From positions 3,327,156-3,391,155 of the forward strand of contig NZ_SIHJ01000001.1 in NCBI RefSeq assembly GCF_007859765.1: a stretch of 64,000 nucleotides of DNA, written 5' to 3'. This stretch comes from Posidoniimonas corsicana. GTDB taxonomy: Bacteria > Planctomycetota > Planctomycetia > Pirellulales > Lacipirellulaceae. The notes beneath the pieces are model-generated. The model saw only the letters and a list, made by a program, of their open reading frames with translations, had not been told where the DNA came from and did not search any database. Of the stretch, positions 28,001 to 36,432 are shown one piece after another (position 1 is the first letter of the stretch; each line of letters opens with the position of its first letter). A program made the position numbers and the translations under genes.

Positions 28001-29281
28001 TCTGGCGAGCTGACCAGTTTCGATAGCCAGCTGGACGTGCCGGTCGACGCCCTGGCCGCAGGCCACACCTATCGCGCCCGCGTTCGGATGCAGGACACTT
28101 CGGGCAACTGGAGCCACTGGTCAGACCCAATCGAGTTTCTCGCCGGCGCCCCCGCGCTCACGCCGACCATCGCGGTGACCGAGCTGCACTACCACCCCAG
28201 CAATGCGGGCCTCGCCGACGAGAGCGACCAGGAGTTTATCGAGATCTTCAACACGGGGGATTCGGTGGTCGATCTGTCGGGGGTGCAGATCGCCGACTTC
28301 GCGGACGAGCCTTTTGTGTTCGCCGAGGGGGAGTCGCTCGGCCCGGGCGAGTACCTGGTGGTGGCCCGCTCGCCGTCGATCTTCCAATCGATCTATGGCG
28401 ATAGCGTCGCTCTTGCGCAAGGAGGCTTCGCTCCCGGCAACCTGAGCAACGGTGGCGAAACTATCTCCTTGCTCAGCGCCGAGGGCGTGGTGTTCCTGTC
28501 CTTTACCTACGATGACGCCGCTCCCTGGCCGACCGCCGCGGACGGCGAGGGCCCGTCGCTAGAGATCATCGACCCGTACGGCGACCCTGCGGATCCCACC
28601 AACTGGAGAGCGAGCGCCAGCATTGGCGGCTCTCCCGGCGCAGCCCAGGTGGTCCTCCCGCAACTCGCCGGCGACTACGACAGCAGCGGCGTGGTGGACC
28701 AGCTCGACTACGCCGTATGGCGGTCCACCTACGGGTCGACCCCGCTCACTCCGGGAGCGGGCGCCGACGGCAACGCGGACGGGCTGATCGACGCGGCCGA
28801 CTACTCGGTCTGGCGTGACAACTTAGGAGCGGTGCTCACACCCACGGAGTTGGGCGTGGCGAGCAGCCCTAATGCGGCGTCGGTAGGGAACATTGATGCC
28901 GATCGGGCCACCGATGGCCCCCCCCAAGAGCTCTCCGCCTGGCCAGTCGGTGAGCCAAGTGCACCGCTGGAGAGCGATCAAGCGATCATCTTTGTGGCCG
29001 ATGCAATTGCACCAGCGCCACGCACAGACGTGCTTGTAAACGAGCGGTCGGACGCCAACAGTGGGCGGCCGCTGCGTTCCTCCCCGACGCTGCATCGGAA
29101 TATCGACGCGGCGTTTGCACGCTTCACGGTCGAGGCAGACCGTAGCGAAGAAGTTCTCGCCGGTCCGTCTTCAGACGACGCATGGGACCCGATCGACGAC
29201 GCCGATAGCGACCCACGTCACGCGGACGCAATCTTCAGTCGGCCTGCGAGGCCGCTCGCGATGCCCCGACCGGGGTCCTGA
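25013..29281 (+). CDS. Large secreted protein: lamin-tail domains, CotH kinase-like domain, dockerin
   Basis: A 1422-aa protein. The LEPR-xLL motif (RFERLEPRHLLA) is at residues 20-31. A lamin-tail domain (about 31-150, INEIHYDPDINTERVEFLELHN) is followed by a beta-rich segment. A CotH-like kinase domain (about 520-895) shows VEFRNRGVASTYQVGKNKWKI, WNIINHLVNNSDI and WYVIPWDLDLTFED. A second lamin-tail domain (about 1045-1190, VTELHYHP) and a dockerin-like module (about 1220-1280, GDYDSSGVVDQLDYAVWR and GNADGLIDAADYSVWR) follow. The C-terminal 130 residues are low-complexity. CotH proteins of the spore coat phosphorylate protein substrates, so an extracellular kinase role is possible. Dockerins in planctomycetes probably mediate other calcium-dependent interactions rather than cellulosomes. 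Confidence 0.9.
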   Translation: MKQVSGDSSSQPVQRHIRARFERLEPRHLLAVVINEIHYDPDINTERVEFLELHNTGPAAVDLSQWRIDEAVDYTFPDASTLPAGGYLVITQNASDFQAKFGFAPFGEWEAGDKLSNDGERIELLDAGGELIDVVTYQPGFPWPTTGEYGSSLELINPNLDNDLAGSWRSSGLSSAPDAGAVLVGAGSVWRYRKGIVANPPTNAGSPANDWRQTGFVESNDAVAWTEGPASIGYGDGDDATELNDMRNSYSSVYTRRSFTLDGDIPDTLDLRIYVDDGAIVYINGLEVVRANVSAGVKNYDSLSGVNHDAEWESYTLTGASSYLTSGENTVAVHVLNGTLGSSDLSFNLELAIPDGTLAQPTPGAQNLALVANAGPQIRQLKQSVDQPQSGEDVVVSIKATDPDGVQQVTLEYQLVDAGAYVRLTDPAYDAGWTTVVMRDDGLGGDAVAGDDVYSVTLAGSLQVNRRLVRYRVSAVDTLGASVTGPYADDPQPNFAYFVYDGVPDYTASLRPGVEPSVVYSGDALDDIATYHLIANPTDVINSQYNGQYNEVQFRGTLVYNGVVYDHVEFRNRGVASTYQVGKNKWKIDFLQGHEFQAYDNYGVPYAEKWDEINILPGTNPWWRNDVSTEGTVLFEPAAFKLYELAGAPAPKTNYFNFRVIDGASETGSDQYGGDYWGLYIGIEQPDGSFLDERGLPDGNVYNMHQSVFGATNQRHQGSESVTDRSDLAAFVAGADGGFESLQWWEENLNWDVYFAWNIINHLVNNSDIRPNENVNYYRNEETGQWYVIPWDLDLTFEDAPHHGTPVTTRENIRTLLSHHPAAKLAYDNRLREVTDLLLNSGDAARVIEELAGVLTLGTGDLSVVQANQAMWDFHPRKNKKGIWYENFNPSLLASEDFAGLVDYMQDFVGPGGYGYNLVQSQGSDANIPATPGISYTGGPEHPVDQLVFQTTPFSDPQGAGTFAAMEWRIAEVVNASVVNYVQGQPYLYEIEGTWESGELTSFDSQLDVPVDALAAGHTYRARVRMQDTSGNWSHWSDPIEFLAGAPALTPTIAVTELHYHPSNAGLADESDQEFIEIFNTGDSVVDLSGVQIADFADEPFVFAEGESLGPGEYLVVARSPSIFQSIYGDSVALAQGGFAPGNLSNGGETISLLSAEGVVFLSFTYDDAAPWPTAADGEGPSLEIIDPYGDPADPTNWRASASIGGSPGAAQVVLPQLAGDYDSSGVVDQLDYAVWRSTYGSTPLTPGAGADGNADGLIDAADYSVWRDNLGAVLTPTELGVASSPNAASVGNIDADRATDGPPQELSAWPVGEPSAPLESDQAIIFVADAIAPAPRTDVLVNERSDANSGRPLRSSPTLHRNIDAAFARFTVEADRSEEVLAGPSSDDAWDPIDDADSDPRHADAIFSRPARPLAMPRPGS

Positions 29282-29482
29282 GACGCTCCGCTCGGATGGC
29301 GGCCCTCTTCATCACCGGCTATCCTGTCTGCCTGGGTCGCGATTCGCAGGCAAGATCGGACGAGTGCCCGCGAATACCCGGCTACTCAACAGTATCGGCG
29401 CTACACTGGGGCGGTTGGCTCGCCTGTGCTGGCTAGCGACTCCCTAGCGCGCTGCTCCTCGAATTGAGCGCAAGGACCACCA

Positions 29483-30790
29483 ATGCAGCGGCCAATCTCG
29501 CGCATCGTTCGCAACTGGTTCGCGTGGCTGATGGCCATGGTGCTGGTAGGTTCGCTGGCGGTCTGGTTCATCACGCGGCCCACGCTGCCCAGCCGGATTC
29601 TGATCGGCACCGCGGTGCGCGGGGGCCAGTACCACGAGGAGGGCCTCCGGATCGCGGAGGCGTTGGAGCGGCGGACCGGCCGCGACGCCGAGGTGGTTGA
29701 GACGTCCGGCTCAGAAGAGAACGCGGAGAAGCTCCGCGGCGGCGAGATCGACGTGGCGATTGTTCAGGCCGGCTCGGTGTCGCTGCAGGGGTTGGCGATC
29801 GTCACGCCGCTGCACCGCGACGTGGTGCACGTGATCGTCCGCAAAGCCCCTGACGACGGCAGCCCGCCCATCCGATCGTTCAGCGACCTGGCCGGGCGTG
29901 ACGTGATTGTCGGCAAACAGGGTTCGGGGATGCGGCGCAGCGCCACCGACGTGCTCGAGCACTACAACCTGCTGGGCGAAGTCACGCTGAGCGGGACCCA
30001 CTTCACCGAGCTGCTCAAGGACCCTGACCAGAAACACGCAGCAGCGATCGTCACGACCGGCGTCGAGAACGGCGACCTGCGTCTGGTGCTGGAGACCGGC
30101 GACTTCGACCTGCTGCCCCTAGACGCGTTGGCGCTCGACAAACGCTACCGCCACTTCGAGTACTACGAGATCCCCTCCCAGCTCTGGCCCCCGGTGCCAA
30201 CCAGGACCGTGCCCACGGTCGCCGCGTCGGCGCTGGTCGTCGTCCGGGAGAACGCGTCGTCGAGACTGGTGAACCTGCTCCTCGACTCGATCTTCGAGGA
30301 CAGCCTGCCCGAGTACTTCTCCACGCTGTTCTCGCCGCAGGAGGCGCGCAGCCTCACCCCGGCGCGGCTGCACCCCATGACCCGCAAGTACCATGATCCT
30401 TTTGGCAGGTACGGCGTGCTCCACACGGTGCTGGAGGGGCTCGCGGCGGGTAAGGAGCTGCTGTTCGCGCTCGGCGCCGCCATCTACCTCGTGTGGGACC
30501 GCTGGCGGCGCATCAAGGAACGCGAGAGCCAGCGGCAGATCAAGGAGCAGAAGAGCCGTCTCGACACCTACCTCGAGCAGACCCTCGAGATCGAACGCGC
30601 ACAGATGGACGTGTTCGATCCCACGCAGCTGCAGCGGTTCCTCGACGACGTGACCGACATCAAGCTCAAGGCGCTCAGCCGCTTGACGCACGAGGACCTC
30701 CGCGGCGACCGGACCTTCGCGATCTTCCTGATGCAGTGCGCCAACCTGATCAGCAAAATCCAGCTGAAGATCATCAACTGCACCAAGTAG
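29483..30790 (+). CDS. Membrane-anchored TAXI-family solute-binding protein
   Basis: A 435-aa protein. A membrane anchor lies at about 13-33 (WLMAMVLVGSLAVWFI). A TAXI-type periplasmic binding domain follows (about 36-300; ILIGTAVRGGQYHEEGLRIAEALE, GEIDVAIVQAG, DLAGRDVIVGKQGSGMRRSA). A second hydrophobic segment is at about 320-340 (GKELLFALGAAIYLVWDRW), then a charged coiled coil to the C-terminus. TAXI proteins normally deliver substrate to TRAP transporter membrane subunits, but the next gene, 38 bp downstream on the same strand, is an SDF symporter instead. The second helix and cytoplasmic coiled coil are extra to the classical family and would let the sensor signal or scaffold across the membrane. 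Confidence 0.85.
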   Translation: MQRPISRIVRNWFAWLMAMVLVGSLAVWFITRPTLPSRILIGTAVRGGQYHEEGLRIAEALERRTGRDAEVVETSGSEENAEKLRGGEIDVAIVQAGSVSLQGLAIVTPLHRDVVHVIVRKAPDDGSPPIRSFSDLAGRDVIVGKQGSGMRRSATDVLEHYNLLGEVTLSGTHFTELLKDPDQKHAAAIVTTGVENGDLRLVLETGDFDLLPLDALALDKRYRHFEYYEIPSQLWPPVPTRTVPTVAASALVVVRENASSRLVNLLLDSIFEDSLPEYFSTLFSPQEARSLTPARLHPMTRKYHDPFGRYGVLHTVLEGLAAGKELLFALGAAIYLVWDRWRRIKERESQRQIKEQKSRLDTYLEQTLEIERAQMDVFDPTQLQRFLDDVTDIKLKALSRLTHEDLRGDRTFAIFLMQCANLISKIQLKIINCTK

Positions 30791-30828
30791 CCCCGCCCGT
30801 CCCTTAATCAAGACAAGGCAGAACGCGC

Positions 30829-32496
30829 ATGGAGAGCTCCAGCAACGGCGGCCACGGAAACACGACCCTCTACATCGTCGGCGCCATCCTGCTGGCGGTC
30901 GCGACGGCGATCATCGGGCCGGCGGTGCTGGGGGAGAGCGTCCGCCCCGCCGTGGAGGTGCTGGATGTCGGGGGCGAGATCTTCCTGCGGCTGCTGCAGA
31001 TGGTGGTCGTGCCACTGGTGATGGCGAGCGTGATGAGCGGCATCCTCGGCCTGGGAGACGTCCGCAAGCTCGGGCGGCCCGGGGCGTACGCGGTTTCGTA
31101 CTACCTGTGCACCACGGTGCTGGCGGTGGTGACGGGCCTGATCGTGGTGAACATCGTCAACCCGGGCCGCGGCATCGACCCGGTGCTGGTGGAGGACGCG
31201 CGGCAGGAAGGCGAGCAGACGCTGGCCCACGTGGCGGACCGGCGCCAGGGCCGCCGCATCGAGTGGCACAACGTCACGGGCGACCGGGCGGCAGCGGCGG
31301 GGAGCAGCAAGAACGCGGCCGTACCGGAAGAGGGCGTCTGGAGCGTGCGGGTGGCGATCGACCAGGTAGGCGAGGCCGACACCGCCGCCGAGGCGCGCGT
31401 GCTCTGGAGTCACGATGGCGATGTGTTCGAAGAGGCGCCCGACGGGCTCTTCAAGGCCGGACTGGAGCCCGGGGTCTACACGACCAGCCCGGTCGTGCCG
31501 ATCCCCGAGGGCGCCGAGTTCGTACGTCTGGATTTCACTCCGCAGGACGGTGGCGAGCGCAGCGTGGTCGAGGCGTACCTGGTCGCCGGGGCACCCTCCA
31601 TCGGCGACATCTTCAAAAACCTGGTGCTGATGCTGTTCACCAACAACCTGCTGGCCTCGATGGTAGAGATCAACCTGCTGCCGCTGATCGTGTTCAGCAT
31701 CGCGTTCGGCGCGATGCTCACTACGCTCGGGCCCAGGGCGGACACCATCTCTGAGCTGGTGCTGAGCATCAACGATGCCCTAATGAGCTTCATCCTGCTG
31801 CTGATGCGTCTGGCCCCGCTGGGCATCTTCTGCCTGGTCGCCGCGCGGTTCGCCCACGCGCAGCTCGACGGCCAGTTCCTGACGCTCCTCAAGACGCAGG
31901 CCTGGTACATGACGAGCGTGCTGGTCGGCCTGGGGATCCACGCGCTGGTGACGCTGCCCCTGCTCCTGTGGTTCTTCACCCGCCGCAACCCGTGGACCTA
32001 TTTGAGACAGATGTCGCAGGCGGTCCTCACGGCGTTCTCCACCGCCAGTTCCACCGCGACGCTCCCGGTCACGATGGAGTGCGCCGAAACCAAGGCCGGG
32101 GTTTCCCGCCGCTCGACCGAGTTCGTGCTCCCGCTCGGCGCGACCATCAACATGGACGGCACCGCCCTGTACGAGGCGGCGGCGGCCATCTTCATCGCGC
32201 AGGCCTACGCCTTGGTCGACCCCGCCTTCGTGCTCACGTTCGACAAGCAGGTGGTGATCGCGGTGACCGCCACGCTGGCGGCGATCGGCGCGGCGGGGAT
32301 CCCGGAAGCCGGCCTCGTCACGATGCTCATCGTGCTCAACGCGGTGGGCCTGCCGCTAGAACTGATCGGGCTGATCCTGCCCATCGACTGGCTGCTCGAC
32401 CGCTTCCGCACGGCCGTCAACACGTTTGGCGATTCGGTCGGCGCCGCAATCGTCGACAAGGGGTTCCCACCCGACAACGGCGCCGCTGCCGCCTGA
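30829..32496 (+). CDS. SDF-family dicarboxylate/amino acid:cation symporter with a large extra loop
   Basis: A 555-aa symporter of the DAACS family, which typically moves glutamate, aspartate or C4-dicarboxylates with Na+ or H+. The core shows the HP1 serine-rich segment (AFSTASSTATLPVTMEC), the TM7 NMDGT motif (INMDGTALYEAAAAIFIAQ) and HP2 (GAAGIPEAGLVTMLIVLNAVGLP). After the NPGRG of TM3 there is an insertion of over 100 residues (about 111-250) with beta-like sequence (GVWSVRVAIDQVGE, VYTTSPVVPIPEGAEFVRLDF) before TM4. Known members have a much shorter 3-4 loop. Topology would place it outside the membrane. The gene follows the TAXI protein closely and probably forms an operon with it. Confidence 0.9.
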   Translation: MESSSNGGHGNTTLYIVGAILLAVATAIIGPAVLGESVRPAVEVLDVGGEIFLRLLQMVVVPLVMASVMSGILGLGDVRKLGRPGAYAVSYYLCTTVLAVVTGLIVVNIVNPGRGIDPVLVEDARQEGEQTLAHVADRRQGRRIEWHNVTGDRAAAAGSSKNAAVPEEGVWSVRVAIDQVGEADTAAEARVLWSHDGDVFEEAPDGLFKAGLEPGVYTTSPVVPIPEGAEFVRLDFTPQDGGERSVVEAYLVAGAPSIGDIFKNLVLMLFTNNLLASMVEINLLPLIVFSIAFGAMLTTLGPRADTISELVLSINDALMSFILLLMRLAPLGIFCLVAARFAHAQLDGQFLTLLKTQAWYMTSVLVGLGIHALVTLPLLLWFFTRRNPWTYLRQMSQAVLTAFSTASSTATLPVTMECAETKAGVSRRSTEFVLPLGATINMDGTALYEAAAAIFIAQAYALVDPAFVLTFDKQVVIAVTATLAAIGAAGIPEAGLVTMLIVLNAVGLPLELIGLILPIDWLLDRFRTAVNTFGDSVGAAIVDKGFPPDNGAAAA

Positions 32497-32500
32497 CCGG

Positions 32501-33649
32501 CTACCGACCGCCCGTCCGGCGGCGCGGACGCAGTTCGGGGGCCGAGTCTCGCTTCACCGTGGGTTTGGCGTGGAGCCACGCCTGCCGCGCGATAACGGCC
32601 GCCACCACGGTAGCGGTGAGCTCCTTGTGCCTCTCAATGGCCGCGCCCCACCAGGCGCCCTGGTCTTCGGCCGTGGCGGGATCTTCGGCGAGCGCGACGT
32701 CGATCGCGTTCTCGTCGGCTCGGGCCTCGCGGGACGCCCGCTCGGTGGAAGACGCCGCCATCCGCTCCAGCCCAGGCGATCGGGTCCCGGGCAGAATAGC
32801 AGCGACGGTTGATCCCGCTTCTTCGGCGCTAAGGGATGCCTGAGTTTCTCTCTGGTCCTGCGTGGCCGACTCGCCACGCAGGCCGAGGTCGATCTCCGAC
32901 GGGAATTGGCGGAAGGCCGATTCGAAGTGCGGGACGGACTCCTGACCGGACTCTGCCTGCGCCGCAAACCCCGCCATCTCAAACGCCCAGGCGCGGTCCC
33001 AATTGCCCTGCTCGAACCTAACGCGGTCGGCAGGACCAATCGAGAGCGCGCGGGGGCTGTCCGTCGTCGCGGCCAGAGCGCTCGCCGAAGATACCCCCGC
33101 GTTCGAGTCGGCCGGGCCGTGCGACGACTCGAACTCGGCCAACGCGGCCCGCAGCGGCGTCTCGGCCGCGGAGAGGGGATCGGCCAGGCCCGTCTTACTT
33201 GTTGCTCCACTGCCCGCCGAGAATGGGGGCAACGGGGCAATCTCAGGCGACGGGGTAACCTTCGTGATGGTCAGGTAGCTGTTGCTGGTCCCGGCGACGA
33301 CGGGCGCTTCGTCAACGGCGTCGGTATCGCGGTCGGCGCCGGCGTACGACTGCAGAGCCACGTCCGAAACAGAGAAACGGATGCTGCCGTCCTCGGCGTA
33401 GCTCAGCGTCAAGAACTGCGTCGGGTTTCCCTTGTCCCACCAATCACCGAATAGTGTGCCGCCGCCGGCTAAATCGAACGACCCCGGCAACTGCACGACC
33501 GACTGAGTTTCGGTGAACAGCGGCGTCTCGAGTGAGAGCCCATCGCCGGACAGCAGCTCGCGCCGTTCACAACCCTCGAAGGCCAACCGGCGCCCCCGAC
33601 CGACACTTACCTTCCGTCGGGGACGTTGCAGCAGCGACCGGATGTTCAC
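32501..33649 (-). CDS. LEPR-type secreted hypothetical protein
   Basis: A 382-aa protein whose N-terminus has the planctomycete export-like motif (RRLAFEGCERRELLSGD) after a basic stretch. Residues about 50-100 hold a short beta segment (FDLAGGGTLFGDWWDKG, FLTLSYAEDGSIRFSV). The remainder is low-complexity and rich in Ala, Ser and Glu, with a hydrophobic stretch near the C-terminus. The GTG start has GAGG 8 bp upstream. It is convergent with the SDF symporter, the stops 4 bp apart, and lies 29 bp upstream of the kinase stop. Function unknown. Confidence 0.72.
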   Translation of the reverse strand: MNIRSLLQRPRRKVSVGRGRRLAFEGCERRELLSGDGLSLETPLFTETQSVVQLPGSFDLAGGGTLFGDWWDKGNPTQFLTLSYAEDGSIRFSVSDVALQSYAGADRDTDAVDEAPVVAGTSNSYLTITKVTPSPEIAPLPPFSAGSGATSKTGLADPLSAAETPLRAALAEFESSHGPADSNAGVSSASALAATTDSPRALSIGPADRVRFEQGNWDRAWAFEMAGFAAQAESGQESVPHFESAFRQFPSEIDLGLRGESATQDQRETQASLSAEEAGSTVAAILPGTRSPGLERMAASSTERASREARADENAIDVALAEDPATAEDQGAWWGAAIERHKELTATVVAAVIARQAWLHAKPTVKRDSAPELRPRRRTGGR

Positions 33650-33678
33650 GGGAGGTACCTCGGAGGGAGGGGGCGGGG

Positions 33679-36432
33679 CTACTTGATATTACCAGAGTCG
33701 AGGATCTGATTCAGCTCTTTCCTCCTCCGCTCGATGTCCTGCCCCTCCTCGGCCCGATTGGCCCTGCGGAGCAGCTCTGCGAAGTTCTGGTACTGCCGGT
33801 TTAGCACACTTGCCTGGGCCAGCGAAATGCCACCCTGCTCGGCCAGCTCCTCTTGCACGTCCACGGCCTTCTCGAAGGCTTCCAGGGCGGCCTCGTCTTG
33901 GCCGGCGAACTGCAGGGCCACCCCGCGGTTGTTCCACAGCGCCGCCATAGCGCTGCGGTAGCTGGTCTGTTGCGGAAAATCGCCGATCAGCCCGATCAGG
34001 TACCCCTCGGCAACCCGGAAGGCTTTCTGACTCTCGTGCGGTTCCCCGATCCGGGCGAGGGCCAGGCCCAAGTTGCTGTGGGTGATCGCCAGCTCGCGGC
34101 GGTGACGCGGGATCAATGGGTTGCGACGCACGAGCTGCTCGATCTGACCGGCGGCGTCGCGGTACCCCTCGGCCGCGGCCGCCCAGTTGCCCTGTGCTCC
34201 CTGCATGGCCGCCAGGTTGTTGTAGGTCATCGCCAGGTCGGCCTTGAAACCGGTATCCTCGGGGTACTCCTGCACGAGGCGCCGCATCGCCAACCGCGCG
34301 TCCCGGCTGGCGGTGATCGCCTCGACCGGAGAATGCTCCCGGAGGGCCTCACTGAGGTTGCTCTTCGCAACCGCGATGTTGCGTACGTAGCGGGGCTCCT
34401 CCGGCGCGGAACGCGACGCGTCTTCGAGCCACTTGATCGACTCGCGGATGTTCGACGCCGCCAAACCGCTGCGCCCGTCGCGGCGGAGCAGCAGCCCGAA
34501 GTTGGAGAGCGTCTCGGCCAAGGCGTTCGCGGTGTCGGCGTCCCCCGGGGACTCGATGGCGCACTCTCGGAGGATCGTGATCGCTTCGCCGAACAGCTGC
34601 TCAGAATCATCAACCACGCCGAGCTGCCCCTGCACGCGCGCCAAGGCGCCCAGGCCAAGCCCGAGCTCTAGGCAGGCGAGCGGTGCGCCGTCGGACTGTT
34701 CGGTCTCAACAGGCGACTGGCGCCAGTGCTCCACCGCCTTAGCGTAGAAGTCGCGAGCGGTGATCGTTTCGCCAAGCCGCTCGGCAATCGCACCCGACTT
34801 GAAATAGGTTGCGGCCATGTCGCTGGCGACCGACTGATCGTCGGGCGTCGACTGCAGGAACCGCTGGTAGTACCCCAGGGTGTCGGACAGCAGCTCGCGC
34901 CGCAGCGTCTCGGCCCCCGGGATGTCGGACAGCCGGTCGGCCAGGTCGCCGCCGAAGTGGTCCACCACGGCTCGCGCCTGCTCGAAGTGCTTCTCCGCCA
35001 GGGCCTGGCTTGCCTGCGACTGACGCAGCGCCTCGGCCGTCTGGCGCCCCGCGGACGCGATCCAGATCGCGCTGGCGACTGACACTACTGACACCACCAC
35101 CAGGGCGGCGGCGGCCGAGATCGCCACGCCGCGGCGGCGCGCGACCCACTTGGCCGTGCGGTCCGCCAAAGAAGGGCGGCGGGCCGCGGTTGGCTTCCCG
35201 TCGAGGAACCGGCGGAGGTCGTCGGCCAACTCCTCGGCAGTCGCGTACCGGTCGTCGCGGCGTTTCTCCATCGCCCGCAGAACGATGTTCTCCAGGTCGG
35301 CCGGGATCGCGGGGTTCAGCTTGCGGGGGCGCGTCGGATCGTCGTTGAAGACGCGGTGCAGCAGTTCCTCGTGGTCCTCGCCCGAGTGCGCGGGCTGCAG
35401 CGTTAGCAACTCGTACAGCGTCGCCCCCAGACCGTAAACGTCCGTGCGGCAGTCGATCATGTCGCCCCGGCCCCGCGCCTGCTCGGGGCTCATGTACCGC
35501 AGGCTGCCGACTAGGTCGCCCGGCATGGTCATGCTCATCTCGGACTGCACCCGGGCGAGGCCAAAGTCCGTGACCCACGCCTTGCGGTCGCGGTCGACCA
35601 GCAGGTTGCCAGGCTTGACGTCGCGGTGGACGACGCCGTACCGGTGGGCGTAGTCGAGCGCGTCGGCAGCCTCGGCGCCCAGGCGCGCCACCGCCTGGAA
35701 GAACGCGGCGCCGCGGATCGCCCCCAGGCTCGATGGCGGTCGGTCGCTCCGCGAGTCGATGCGGGAGGCGGCCCGTGGGGTCGCCTCGTCGGTGGCCGAC
35801 GCGGCGCCGTCGCGTTCCGAACGCATCTCGGCGATTGCCTCGGCGAGCGAATGCCCGTCGATAAACTGCATCGCGTAGAAGTGGATGCCCCGCTGCTGCC
35901 CCACCGCGTACACGGGAACGATGTTCTGGTGGTGCAGGCCGGCGGCGGCCTGCGCCTCGGTGGTAAAGCGGGCGGTCTGCCGCTCGTCGAGCATCGCGGC
36001 GAACGGCAGCACCTTGAGCGCGACCCGCCGGTTGAGCGAGAGCTGCCACGCCTCGTACACGACGCCCATGCCGCCGCGCCCGATCACGTTGATCAGCTCA
36101 AAGTCGCCCACACGCTTGTTGACGGTCGGCTTGTCCACCCCGACCGCCGCTTCATAGTGGACGGTTTCGTCGTCCAGCAGGTTGCCATCGCAGCGCAGGC
36201 CGTTGAGGGGGGAATCACCCAGCGACGACTGCAGCAGGTGCAGGCCCTCGAGGTAGCCGGGTAGATGTTCTGCGAGGTCGGGGTGCCGCCGCGTAAGCTC
36301 CTCGAGGGTCGGCCACTCCCCATTCTCCATCGACTCCAAGTACTCGTCGAGGATCTGGGCAAGCTTCTCCCGGGTCGCGTCGCTAGGGGCGTCGGCGCCT
36401 CGGTCGGCCGGCGGTGGGGTCGGCTGGCTCAT
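33679..36432 (-). CDS. Membrane Ser/Thr protein kinase with TPR-like C-terminus
   Basis: A 917-aa receptor-type Hanks kinase. The kinase domain (about 105-400) has the Gly loop GRGGMGVVYEAW, VALKVLPF, the catalytic loop HRDVKPGNLLVD, the DFG motif in VTDFGLARV and YMSPEQARG. A single membrane helix is near 437-460 (AAALVVVSVVSVASAIWIASA). The remaining 450 residues are helical and TPR-like (EAITILRECAIESPGDADTANALAETLSNFGLL), predicted outside. The ATG at 36432 overlaps the ECF sigma stop as ATGA, so the two are translationally coupled. ECF-kinase pairs are common in Planctomycetota, where the kinase may replace an anti-sigma factor by phosphorylating the sigma. Confidence 0.93.
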   Translation of the reverse strand: MSQPTPPPADRGADAPSDATREKLAQILDEYLESMENGEWPTLEELTRRHPDLAEHLPGYLEGLHLLQSSLGDSPLNGLRCDGNLLDDETVHYEAAVGVDKPTVNKRVGDFELINVIGRGGMGVVYEAWQLSLNRRVALKVLPFAAMLDERQTARFTTEAQAAAGLHHQNIVPVYAVGQQRGIHFYAMQFIDGHSLAEAIAEMRSERDGAASATDEATPRAASRIDSRSDRPPSSLGAIRGAAFFQAVARLGAEAADALDYAHRYGVVHRDVKPGNLLVDRDRKAWVTDFGLARVQSEMSMTMPGDLVGSLRYMSPEQARGRGDMIDCRTDVYGLGATLYELLTLQPAHSGEDHEELLHRVFNDDPTRPRKLNPAIPADLENIVLRAMEKRRDDRYATAEELADDLRRFLDGKPTAARRPSLADRTAKWVARRRGVAISAAAALVVVSVVSVASAIWIASAGRQTAEALRQSQASQALAEKHFEQARAVVDHFGGDLADRLSDIPGAETLRRELLSDTLGYYQRFLQSTPDDQSVASDMAATYFKSGAIAERLGETITARDFYAKAVEHWRQSPVETEQSDGAPLACLELGLGLGALARVQGQLGVVDDSEQLFGEAITILRECAIESPGDADTANALAETLSNFGLLLRRDGRSGLAASNIRESIKWLEDASRSAPEEPRYVRNIAVAKSNLSEALREHSPVEAITASRDARLAMRRLVQEYPEDTGFKADLAMTYNNLAAMQGAQGNWAAAAEGYRDAAGQIEQLVRRNPLIPRHRRELAITHSNLGLALARIGEPHESQKAFRVAEGYLIGLIGDFPQQTSYRSAMAALWNNRGVALQFAGQDEAALEAFEKAVDVQEELAEQGGISLAQASVLNRQYQNFAELLRRANRAEEGQDIERRRKELNQILDSGNIK

